Positions 34,301-46,393 of a stretch of DNA of 64,000 bases are shown here, piece by piece. The translations under genes and the position numbers were made by a program. This DNA comes from Tetrahymena thermophila SB210 (taxonomy: Eukaryota > Ciliophora > Oligohymenophorea > Hymenostomatida > Tetrahymenidae): assembly GCF_000189635.1 (NCBI RefSeq), contig NW_002476507.1, positions 124,001 through 188,000 of the forward strand, in the 5' to 3' direction. Numbering within the stretch: position 1 is the first letter of the stretch; each line of letters starts with the position of its first letter. Below the pieces are notes generated by a model. That model was given only the letters and a program-made list of their open reading frames with translations. It made no database searches and was not told the origin of the DNA.

Positions 34301-37300
34301 GGTGCAGTTAATACATTTTCTAATGAGAAAAAAGGAGAAAATATTATAATTTTGGAATGTTTAATTTCGCTTAATGCTGATAATTTTATTACACAAAACA
34401 TAAATTAAGTATTATCTATATAAATCTATTCTAATTTAATTAGCTAAGGATACTTAGATAGTGAGGGATTCCTCACATCTAAGTTGGATTCAAAGATACC
34501 ATTTTACTTGAATTTCTTTGATGACAAAAACTTTACTTAAGCTAAAGTTGGAACACAATAATAGATTTAAAATATTTAAAATGATATCAAATAAACTCTT
34601 GTTTTTTCCTTAGTTTAATATTCGATTAGGTTTTTTGTTCAAAGTTCTTTATTTTTTAATTATAATGTGTAAGGTAATTCTACTTCCAATATTATTTCTA
34701 CTCCCTCTTTGCAAATTAGTGTTTTAATTCAAATTACTTCTTATGGGAAATTTGTAAAAAGATAACTTGATGGAGTAATTGCTTCGTTTTCTGACGATTT
34801 AACTAGCCTATAAATATCAGGTTAGACATAGTATGTAAATTAGATTATTGGCTAAAATTTATAAATTGCAAATTCTACATCTAATTTGACGAAATGTATT
34901 TTAGATTTTATAATTTAAGACTCGAGCAACTATGAAATCTCAAATAAAATTCCTTTATCAAATTTAACCTTTATAAATCTCTATTCTCCAATATAATTAT
35001 TTTAAGAAAACAATCTATAAACTTAGCTAAATAAATAATACTCTAGTGGCCATTTAGAAGTAGAATCAAGATTTTAGTTTTCTTTTGACATGACAACTTT
35101 CAGGTAAAAGGATAACTTACCAATCACTTATACTGCTTTTTTAATAGAAGGCGATTAATTAACTTAAATCACAACTGGAAGTTGGATAGAATTTAATAGT
35201 TTTAATTTGGTATGTTTTTTAAATTTAAAATCCAATTTAAAAAGTTTTTTTAATTAAAAGGGTTTTAGTGGAATAAAATCAATTACTTCATTACTTTAAT
35301 CATATAGAATAAGAATAGAAGCAACTGATAGTTATTCAACAACCTATGATGAATTTGAATTCGAGTTTACTTAAATCCCTTTCCTCTATGTAGTACAGCT
35401 TATAATTTAAATTGTAGGTCCTATACTTGGTGTTTTTGGAATTTGGAAATACAGAGCAGAAATATACACGTAAATTAAAATTTGATATTATTTCAAGATA
35501 AACAAAATTTAAAAAAATAGATTTATCATGAAGAAATTTTATCTTTATAGCAGTGAATCTGCAGTAGTTGGAGAAGTCTATAAGAAATAAATTGTTTTAA
35601 TGAATGAGATATGGGAAGAAGCTGAAAAATTATGGAAGTTCTTTTTATCAGTCAATAAGAACTTTAATAATCAAATTTTGTAAGAGTACTAAACTCATAA
35701 GGCATTAAATACTATTGAAATTATGGCACGTGTGTATAAGGTGTATTTAGACAATCAAAAGAGGTTTATTAACATTGACCCTAGAGAATTTGAGTTTATT
35801 GACAGTAGACTTGTAAGAATGGTAAAGAGATTTTGCTACTAAATAATTTTAAATAAAGATTAATAGACATAAAAAGCTCTCTAATATTTGAAGAGATTAG
35901 GTAAAAAAACAAATACAGATAAAGATTGGTATAAATAATTTGCTGAAATCAAATATAAATTTGAGGTTCAAAAAAATAAAGTAGTTTAAAAGAATCCTAA
36001 TGAAAATAAAACTGATCTAATAGTCTAAAGTCCATTAGTCTTGAAACATCATTCTTAAAAAAATTAATAAAGTGAAATACAAAACAATTCCATAGAATCA
36101 AAGAGAGAAAGCTAACATGCAAGTAATGTTTTAGACATAAATTCAGAGCATAATGCATTAACAGATAGGAAGCTAATATAAAATGGATGTAAAGACTAAT
36201 CAAATGAATAAACATTAAATAACATTGAAACTAAGGTATAAATGCCTGAGTTTGAAAGCTATGCTTTTAAAGATATGAATCCGATAAACTCAAATTTTTA
36301 AAGTCAGAATAAATTAAACTCTCCAAGATTAAATTTTGCTATAAAATCCTAAGACTACATCAAAGAATAAGAAGAATAATAGAAAGATAAAGAAGAAGTT
36401 TTAGAAAATTTAAATCCTTTTCCTGAAATTATTTTGAAAACAGAACTAATATTAGAAATACTAAAAGCTAAATTCCCAAATTAATAAAACGATATGTATC
36501 TTTTATAAGAGATTCTTATTCTAGAAATATCAGGAATAACTTTGAATAGCCCAAATAGAATTAGCCCTGCAATTGGTGAAAGCCTACATTTATTTTCTCA
36601 TTAATTATTGAGAGTAGAAGCTTATAAAAGAGATTAAGTAAATAAAATTCATACATAAATAACTAAATTTTTATTTTTCATTAAAATTTATAAATTAAAT
36701 TTATTTATTTATTTAATTTCAAAAAATTTTTCGTTAAATTTTAGAGGTTAATTTCAAGCAATATTTTAAATCTAAATATTTAATTTTTACAGCTTGAAAC
36801 TTAATTTTAATTTAGCAGCCAGGCTAAAACATTTTTTAATTATTTTTTAAAAAGTTTTAGAAAAAAATTAATTTCTTTTATTAAGTTTTAAGAATAAAAG
36901 ATTAATCATATTCTTAATTGACTTTTTATTTTTTTAATAGGAAGATAGTTGCTGCTACTGCTTAAAAAGATTTCTAAAGGCTAATTATAGCCCTATTGGT
37001 TTGAATTAAAATAATCCTCTGCCTTAGTGGCTAAATTGCTAAATTATTAATGGTATTATCCATATTTGGGGAACTCCAAAAATAAACGATGAGCCAGAAA
37101 TATTAATTAAAATAGTTGATTAACTTACATTTACAATTTTAAGTTACCATTTGATGATTAAAGATAAAGAAGGTTATGACCTAAGAGATAAATCTAATTT
37201 GAGTACTATAAACAAAATAAGAAGTGAAAATAATTTAGTTGCTAGTTTAAGAATGTAAAAATAGAAGTAGCTATAATAGAATTAATGTTAGAATCCAAAC

Positions 37301-37845
37301 GAATAAAAGCAAGATTCTTTCGATCCAAACTCAGAAAATAAAAGCAAAACTCTATAACTTATACCAAGGCTGAGTAAATTTTCGAAAGATATTCCTACAT
37401 TCAAAAATAGAAACAGAGGACAGAGCTTCTAAATAGAAAATTTGAGAATTTAAGCCGTTTAAGAACAACCTCTTAAAGAATTAGACTCTCCTTAAAAATA
37501 AAAAGCAGGATCTCAAATTGATTTATAGTTTTAAAAAGATACTAACAATTTTTTAAATAAACTCTAATCTTAATTGTAAAATTAACAAAAGCATTCTTAA
37601 GAAAAAAGGTTTTTAAAGGAAAGTTCTATTGAAATAAATATGATAGATTGTAGCAAAGAAGATAAATCATTAGAAGATGAAAATAATAACCAAGAAGAAG
37701 ATGAAGAATCACAATAATAAAGAAACTTGGATGAAAAGAATGTAAATTATTTAGTTTAAATTTAAAAATAAAATTAATCACTATTAAATAGGAAAATGAG
37801 GTTTATCATTAAGTGACTGTAAATAATTATTAAGCCGGAAAATGA
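31365..37845 (+). CDS. Array gene A: LVIVD beta-propeller / cadherin-like single-pass membrane protein
   Basis: Eight exons: 31365-31866, 32318-33227, 33285-33862, 34011-35209, 35261-35469, 35521-36637, 36941-37753, 37792-37845; 5382 nt, 1793 residues. Signal peptide MIKKSQILQIWITLLTVTNI. Residues about 25-670 are LVIVD-type blades (ILFIGDLLDGVVIYDISNIT, AYVCFGFMGLVIVNIQNK, GQLVIVNIQDIQNPYIQSKL). Residues 670-1110 are beta-rich and end in a dystroglycan-type cadherin-like unit (GSWIEFNSFNL, IRIEATDSYSTTYDEFEFEF). One membrane helix: FLYVVQLIIQIVGPILGVFG, then basic IWKYRAEIY. The C-terminal ~670 residues carry helical and low-complexity parts, a Cys cluster (DSCCYCLKRF) and a module LPQWLNCQI..GIIHIWGTP...IKIVDQ resembling the same cadherin-like fold. 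Probably a surface receptor or adhesion protein (inference). The last intron uses an unusual GTTTAA donor, shared with B. Confidence 0.82.
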
Positions 37846-38826
37846 AAATAAAAATATATTTAAGATTTGCCAATAATAATCAATTAAATTCTACGAAATT
37901 AGTAATTATTTTTACCATTTAAAAGTTAATTGTAAATATTATATCTTTTTATGCAGTAAATATCTTTGATTAAAATATCATCCAAAAAAATAAGTGATGT
38001 TTAATATTTTTTTATGTTTTTTTTTATTGAAAAACTTTATTTGTTTATAAAAATACTTTCTTAGAATTTTTATATATTAGCTCATATAACTCATCACTAA
38101 AAAACTAAATAAAGTAAGAAGTCAAAAATTATAAATCCCTGTCTATAGAATAAGATGATCAATTTAAATGAAAGTTTTAAATAAAGTATTAAAGAAAGTA
38201 GGACAGGGTGTATATAAGTTAAAAAGTTTTCTTACAAAAAAATTATCAATGATGATAACAAAGAAAGATATCTTTTATGTTATTTAGATTAATAAAATTA
38301 TTCTTCATATTCATTCGTTAATTTAATTTGAATATTTTCATTTTCAAACAGAGGATAAATTATTTACTTACAAATCAAAGATTAAAAGTAATTAATTGTA
38401 TTCAAGTTTTACTGGATCAAAAAAATCAATTAATTCATATATTTTTTACTCTACCCAATTAGAAATTAGGAAGACATAAAAGATAATTTTCACTTTTATA
38501 TTTGATAAAGCATTTTTCAAATTTTAAATTATTTTTTATGAGTTAATATAAATTAACTTATCTTATTTTTGTAGCATGGTAACTTATTCTTCTAAAATTT
38601 GTATTTTTTGACTATTGTAAAACATAAATTGTACCAAAAAAAAAATTGTTTTCATCCAAAATATCATTCAACAGTTAATTTAAATTTTATTAACCATTTG
38701 GTTACTTTTTTTTGTATGCTTAATAGTAATAAATAGAAAATATTAGTTATCTAAGTAAAAAACAATAGATAAGCATAAAATTAAAAACTAACAAATACTG
38801 TTTAAAACAATCAAAGCTATCTATCT
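37846..38826. other. Spacer between array genes A and B
   Basis: About 980 bp, A+T-rich. Its first part (near 37950-38060) is similar to the 3' flanks of B and of the relic after C (a TATCTTTGATTA-like string), so it is an ancient shared 3' flank. Carries the B promoter. No gene. Confidence 0.55.
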
Positions 38827-41800
38827 ATGATAAAAAAATTAGAAATTCTTCAGATATGTATACATTTACTTGCAATGACAGACATACTTTGCAGGTAATT
38901 AGTCTTTGATCCAAATCCCTTAACAGATTTTAATTTATTTAACCTCAAAAACTAAAATACTTATTTCTCAGTGATAAGTTAAGATAATTAATATGCTTTT
39001 GTTTCTGCAAGGAGTGAAGGCATATATATAATCTCTCTTGCTAACATTCTTTAACCAACTATTGTTGGCAACATAGCAACATTATAATCTTAATAGTTAT
39101 AAGTTTAAAAAAATATTTTGTTTATTGGAGACATCTTTGAAGGGGTAATAATCTTTGATATTTCAACTATTCAAAGTCCCATTCTACTCTCAAAATGGTA
39201 ATTATATTTGCGCATATAATCTTTAGTAGTTACCTAAAATTTGAAATATTTATTTGCTCTTGGGAATGGTATAATTTTTTGTATCGATGTCTCAGATCCA
39301 AAGAATCCTAAAACACTTTCAAAAAATGGTAAAATTGATTACATTACAAAATTATCTGAATAAATAAGCAAATCTTAAATATATCAAAATTTTATGATTA
39401 TATTTAAAGAAGGCGTTGGTAGGTAAGTAAGTATGGTAGTTATTAAGTAATTATAATCACCTACTTTAATTTTGAAATGTTGTAGATATCATCTACATCA
39501 TTTTATAACCATAATACCTTTTCCCCCTTTAAAAAGTAAAACTAATCTATAAAATAAATTCTAGTTATTTTATTTATGATTAAACCCTACATGGCTTTAA
39601 AGAAGTAGTAGAAACAAAATTTTCTTAATTGACTAAATTATAACATACAAATCAATTAAAAAATATACAAGCTCAAAAAAGTTACTCTAATTATTTTGTT
39701 TCCAAAAATAAGCTTGAATTCAATAAATAATTCATCATTTAACACTTAATTAAAATTATAAACCAATTGTATTTAAGTTAAAAGTGTATCTTTAATTAAT
39801 CTATTTTTAATTAACTTATTAATCTATTTATTAACTAATCTTATTTCTAAAATACTTAAATTAGGAGTACCTTCAAGTGAATCTTACAGAGTAAAGCTCA
39901 GTCCAGATGAAACACATATTTGCGTTTCTAATGCTGTAGCAGGAATTTAAATAATGGATGTTAGGCAAAAGGAATAGATAATAATTAGAGTTAATTAAAT
40001 TCCTGCCTTTGCTGTAAGTGATTGTTTATTCACACCTGACTAAACTACCATTTATTTTGTAGACCCTTACTATGGTCTCTTTTATGCAAGTGTTTAATCA
40101 ATTTTTAGTTAACCAATAGGTTCTACTGATGTGATAACTTTAAATTTTATGAATATATACTAAACTCCTTAACTTTAACAAAGTATTGCTATTACTTCAG
40201 ATGGTCTTTTCTTGCTTTTAGGATAACGTAGTATAGGTTAAGTACTATTTGAAATTTAAAATAAGAATTATTAAAAACCTATTTTTGTGTAAATATTAAA
40301 TGGCAACTACCTTTCGAATGATGTATATTTTTCTAATAATAATAATGAAGCTTATGCATTTGCTACAAATGGAATGTCTTTGCTGATATTTAAATAAGTA
40401 ATGATCAATACTAACAAAGATTTTCCTAATATATTTAATACCTTTTAATCTTCCTTAACATATTTATCTCCATAATATTTTCCTTGGTAAATCGTATGCT
40501 TAAGCAATAATAAATATATTGTTTAAACAAATGCTAAATATGGTTTAAATATATTTGATATATAAAATAATTATTATCCTAATTTGGTAAAAACTATACC
40601 TATTATTAATGGAGAGTATGGGGGAGTTTAAGTTAATTAGGAGTTAAATGCTTTATTTGTAACCGGTACATAAGATGGGTTATTAACTTACAATATTACT
40701 GATATGACAAATATTAAATTTGTTAATTAAGTAACTCCGCTTGATCCTACTAAATTCTATAATGCCATTAATGCGTACAAATTATTTTTTTTTTATTTTT
40801 ATAAAACTATTTAATTATGCTTTTTTATAAATTAGGGTTTCATACAATGACTAAAATAAATTAATAGTAATCACTAACGGATATTATGGTTTTGCTGTGC
40901 TAAATGCAGCTAACCCATATTCTGTAACTATGATTGGCTTATTTTTGAATGATAAATTTCCATGCACTTTTGAAAAGTGCTAAATTACTAATGACACTAC
41001 TACTATTGTTTGTGCTGGTCGCGAGGTAGGTTTGTTTTTCTTTGACTTCACAAACTATAATCTCTAACTAATTAATTTACTCCCAGAAATTGGAGCTGAG
41101 TATTTGATTTTCTCATTTGATGAAAAACATGCTTTTGTATGTTTTGGATTTATGGGAATCGCAATAGTCAATATTTAAAATAAAACGGCACCCTACATTG
41201 TTAGTATTTAGCCAGTAGATGGTTGGGCGTAAAGTCTAACGACTATATTTAATGAATAATATCTTATAATAACATAAATTGAGAAAGGATAACTTGTTAT
41301 AGTTAACATCGAAGATTTTTAAAACCCATACATTCAATCTAAACTTGAATTTCCTAATGAAAATAGTAACAGTATTTGTGTAACTCCAGATCAAAAAAAT
41401 GCATATTTTATAGGTAATTTATTAGAAAAAAAATGTTATTCCCTAGTTAAATATAAAATTTTTGTAAAAAAATATTTTTTTGAAAAAAGAAAAATAATTT
41501 AATAATAATTCAAAATTTAATTTCATAAATAAATATTCTAATAAATTTAAAAATTAATTAGGTAATAGTGGTTTAAGGTACATTCCTATTAATACGGACC
41601 TAATACTTCATACATAAATTTAAGTTTAATACATAGATACTCAAGGAAATATATTTTATCAAGATTTAAATGATAAATAAAGTCTATTGGTCGGTTAGAC
41701 TGCTAAAATGTTTTTTGTTCCTCTTTACATTTCTACTCAAGTGAAGATATCTAATGCTTTTTACTATAGAAATTATGAGTTATAAACACTTCCTTATTGG

Positions 41801-44800
41801 ATAATATTTTATTAAAAAACTTAAAGCATTTAAATCTAAGTTGATAAAACTGGTGCAGTAAATACGTTTTCCAAAGAGAAAAAAGGAGAGAACATAATTA
41901 TTTTAGAATGCTTAATTTCTCTAAATGCTAATAATTTTATAACTCCTAACATCAATGATACATTATCAAAGTAAATATATTTTAATCTAATTAGCTAGGG
42001 ATACTTAGATAAATAGGGATATCTCACATCTAAATTGGATCCAAATATACCTTTCTATTTAAATTTCTTTGATGGCAAAACCTTTACTTAAGCTAATGTT
42101 GGAACAGAATAATAGATTTAAAATATTTAAAATGATATCAAATAAATTCTTGTTTTTTCTTTAGTCTAATACTCCATCAGGTTTTTTGTTCAAAGCTCTT
42201 TATTTTTTAATTATAAATTGTAAGATGGCTCTACTTCCAATATTATTTCTACTCCTTCTTTGCAAATTTCAGTATTAATTTAGATTACTTCCTCAGGTAA
42301 GTTTGTAAAAAAATAGCTTGATGGAATTATTGCTTCATTTTCTGATGATTTAACGAGCCTTTAGCTATCAGGTTAGACATAGTATGTAAATTAGATTATC
42401 GGCTAGAGTTTAGAAATTGCAAACTCAACCAGTAATTTAACATAATGCGTTTTAGATTTTTTAATTTAAGACTCTAGCAATTATGAGATTTCAAACCAAA
42501 TCCCTCTATCAAATTTAAGTTTTATTAACATCTACTCACCAATACAATTATTTTAAGATCATAACCTTTAAACACAGCTTAATAAGCAATATACTGATGG
42601 CAATTTATAAGTATAAGATAGATTTTAATTTTCATTTGATATGACAACTTTTAGGTAAAAAAATAATTTACCAATTACCTATACTGCATTTCTAGTAGAA
42701 GGAGATTCACTTACTTAAATAATGACTGGTAGTTGGATTGAGTTCAATAGCTTTAACTTAGTATTTATTTATGTTTATTTTAAAAATTATCATATTTTTA
42801 TAATTAAAAGGGTTTTAGTGGAGAGAAGTCTATTTCTTCATTGCTTTCATCATATAAGATAAGAGTTGTAGCAACAGATAGTTACTCTACAGTTTATGAC
42901 GAATTTGTAATTGAGTTTACTCAAATCCCTTTCCTTTACGTAGTACAGCTAATAGTCCAAATTATAGGCCCTATAATTGGTATTTTTGGAATTTGGAAAT
43001 ATAGAGCAGAAATATACACGTAAATAATAATTTGAATTTAAATGAATAATAATTTTCTTTTTTTAAAATAGCTTTATAATGTAGAAATTTTATCTTTACA
43101 GTAGTGAGTCTGCAGTAGTTGGAGAAGTCTATAAGAAACAAATTATTTTAATGAATCAAATGTGGGAAGATACTGAGAATCTATGGAAGTTTTTTTTATC
43201 TATGAATAAAAACTTTAACAACGAAATCTTGTAAGAGTATTAAACACAAAAGGTGTTAGATATAATAGAGATTATGGCACGCGTGTACAAAGTATATATA
43301 GATAATCAAAAGAGGTTTACTAATATTGACCCTAGAGAATTTGAGTTTATTGATAGCAGACTAGTTAGAATAATAAAAAGGTTTTGCTATCAAATTATAT
43401 TAAAAACGGACTAAAAGACAGAAAACATGGTTTAATATTTGAAGAAAGTAGGTAAAAAAACAAATACAAGTAAAGATTGGTATAAATAATTTGCTGAAAT
43501 CAAATATAAATTTGAAGTTCATAAGAATAAAGTTGTTTAAAAAAATCCTAATGAAAATATTACTAATGTTATAACCCATAGTCCAATAATCATTAAGTCT
43601 AACACTTAAAAAATTTAATAAAATAATGCTTAAAACAGTTCTATAGAATTAAATAGAGAAAAATAATACAATAGTCCCGATTTGGATATAAACTCTGAGC
43701 ATAATGCTTTAACAGATAAGAAATTAATATAGAATGGAGAAAAAGATAAATTAGATAAATAAAAATTAAACTTTATAGAAACTAAAATATAAATGCATGA
43801 GTTTGAAAGCTAAGCACTCAAAGATACAAATCAGAACATTTCAAATGTTTAAAGTTTGAATAAATTAAAATCTCCAAAATCAAATTTTGTTCAATCATAA
43901 GATTGCATCAAAGAATAAGAAGAAGGATAATAGAAGTACAATGAAGAAATTTTAGAAAATTTAAATCCGTTTCCTGAAGTTATTTTGAAAACAGAACTTA
44001 TATAATAAATACTAAAAGCTAAATTTCCAAATTAATAATATGATACGCATCTTTTATAAGAGATTCTTATTCTAGAAATATCAGGAATACAATTTAGTAA
44101 CCCAAAAAGAATAAGCCCTGCAATAGGTGAAAGCCTACATTTATTTTCACACTAATTACTAAGGGTAGAAGCTTATAAAAGAGATTAAGTAAATAAAATT
44201 TATTAATTAATAAATAAATAACTAAATTTTTATTTTCAAATAATTAACATTTACAACCCAAATATTTATTTTTTTCTTATTTTTTGATAAATAATTTTTT
44301 TTACTAAATCATTGATCTTATCTCAGGTATTAGATTATTTTAGACTAAGTTAACCTAAAATTACATTTTAATTTAATTTGCTAATTTAATATTTTAGAAA
44401 AAATAAGTTAGTTTCTTTAAATTTTAAGATTAAAGGAATATTCAAAATTTAACTTGATTCTTTATTTTTTAAATAGGAAAGTAGTTGTTGTTACTGTTTA
44501 AAAAGATTTTTTAAAGCTAACTATAGTCCTATTGGTTTTAATTAAAATAATCCTCTACCTTAATGGTTAAATTGTCAAATTATTAATGGTATAATTCATA
44601 TTTGGGGGATTCCAAAAACAAATGATGAACCTGAATTATTAATTAAAATAGTTGATTAACTTACGTTCACAATTTTAAGTTTCCATCTAACAATTAAAGA
44701 TAAAGAGGGATATGACTTAAGAGATAAGTGTAATTTGAGTACGATAAACAAGATAAGAAGCGAGAATAATTTAGTAGCAAACTTAAGAATGTAAAAACAG

Positions 44801-45364
44801 ATACAGTTACAATATTATAATTGTCAGAGCCCTAATGAATAAAAAATTTGCTAAGATTCTTTAGATTAAAATTTAGAAAATAAAAGCAAGACACTCCAAT
44901 TAATTCCAAGATTGAGTAAATTTTCAAAAGAAATTCCAAATTATTAATATCGAAACAGAGGGCAAAGCTTTTAAATAGATAATCATAGAATATAAGATGG
45001 ATAAATACAATCTTTTAAAGAATTTGATTTCTTATAAGTTTAAAATGTAGGATCTGGAAATGAGTTAGAGCTTTTAAAAAATAATTATCATTTATAAAAT
45101 AAGAAGTAGGCTTTATTATAAAACTAATAAAAGCAATCTAAAGAAGATAAAATTTTAAAGGAAAGCTCTATAGAAGTCAATATTATAGATTTTTGTAAAG
45201 AAGATAAATCTTTAGAAGAAGATGAAGAATCACAATAATAAAGGAACTTTGATGAAAAGAATGTAAATTATTTTGTTTAAATTTATAAAATGTTAATTAA
45301 TATTAAATAGGAAGATGAAGTTTATCATTAAGTGACTATAAATAATTATTAATCAGGAAAATGA
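38827..45364 (+). CDS. Array gene B: paralog of A
   Basis: Eight exons: 38827-39328, 39865-40774, 40836-41413, 41562-42760, 42811-43019, 43072-44188, 44477-45274, 45311-45364; 5367 nt, 1788 residues. Exons 1-6 and 8 have exactly the lengths of gene A; only exon 7 differs (798 against 813). Signal peptide MIKKLEILQICIHLLAMTDI. Same order: LVIVD blades (VLFIGDIFEGVIIFDIS-like, GLFFFDFTNYN), beta-rich stalk, cadherin-like unit (IRVVATDSYSTVYDEFVIEF), membrane helix (VVQLIVQIIGPIIGIFGIWK), YLYSSESAVVGEVYKKQ, a second module with LPQWLNCQIINGIIHIWGIP, and the end ENEV..-type short exon (EDEVYHQVTINNYQSGK). The E6/E7 acidic end (KSLEEDEESQQQRNFDEKN) is what recurs as a relic after gene C. Function as for A. 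Confidence 0.82.
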
Positions 45365-46393
45365 AATGAAAATGGAAATAAATATTTAATAATGATCAAT
45401 TAATTGAATTAGTATTAATCAATTTTATTATATAAGAAAGCCAATTAAAATTTTTTTTTCAAAAGTTTTTGTTTTACGCTACACCATTTTATACAGTATC
45501 TTTGATTAAGTTAATATATTTATTTTTGTGCTAAAAAATTAAATCTGTTTTTATTAAATATCTTCTACATAGTATAAGCATTCAGATGCTTCATCTTTTA
45601 ATAAGTATATATTAAAAAGTAGCATTTATTGTTGATAGAATAAGCTTTAGATTTAAAAAATTGAAATTTTAGATTAGAGTATTTTTCAAACGGTAGCGTT
45701 AAATAATTTTTATAAAAGTTTTTATTTGCATTTAAATAAAATTCCATTAAATATCATTAAATATCGAGAGAAAAAATGTTGTTCAACATATTATTCTGAT
45801 CTAAAGAAATTTTTTTATTTTTTTTAGTATTATATTTCATACCTACAACAACTAAACAAAAATATGTGTTTAATATAAATAAAATAAATTATTTTAATAT
45901 AATAATAAACTCAATATAATATTATTTTTTCTTTTTATTTGTAAAAAGTATTTAAGTTATTTTGTATTTTTAAAATGTAATTTAAATATGTAAAAAGCTT
46001 TGGTTCGATCTATTTTGTGTATATTATATTATAAAAATAAATATAATTTTCAAAAAATAACAATGCAAGTAATTAAAGAGATAGGTTAATATTATTTACC
46101 TACAAAATCTTATGTTCTTCTATTTTTTTATTATTTTTGGTAGGCGATAATAAAAAACCCTTATTTTTTATATCTAACTTATATCTTTACCTTATTTACC
46201 TCTCTTAATTTCACAAACACTGAAATTAGCAATATATGTATTATACAAAAAAGCTTGTTTCAATCTCTTTATTAAAAATATTATGTTTTTAAACTGCAAA
46301 TATAGAGACTAAAATATCATAATTAAATTAATTAAAAAGCTACTCAATTGTGATTAAAATTTTAGATAACAACAAATAAAAATAGATACAAAT
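45365..46393. other. Spacer between array genes B and C
   Basis: About 1 kb, A+T-rich. Recognisably repeated in diverged form at about 53150-54159 (shared strings ATATCTTCTACATA and TTGATAGAATAA) as part of the 7.7-kb duplication. No gene. Confidence 0.6.

Noticed and set aside
35997..36215. Minus-strand frame of 72 residues (Leu/His/Phe-rich)
   Set aside because: Antisense to exon 6 of array gene A; the equivalent frame is not kept in gene B.
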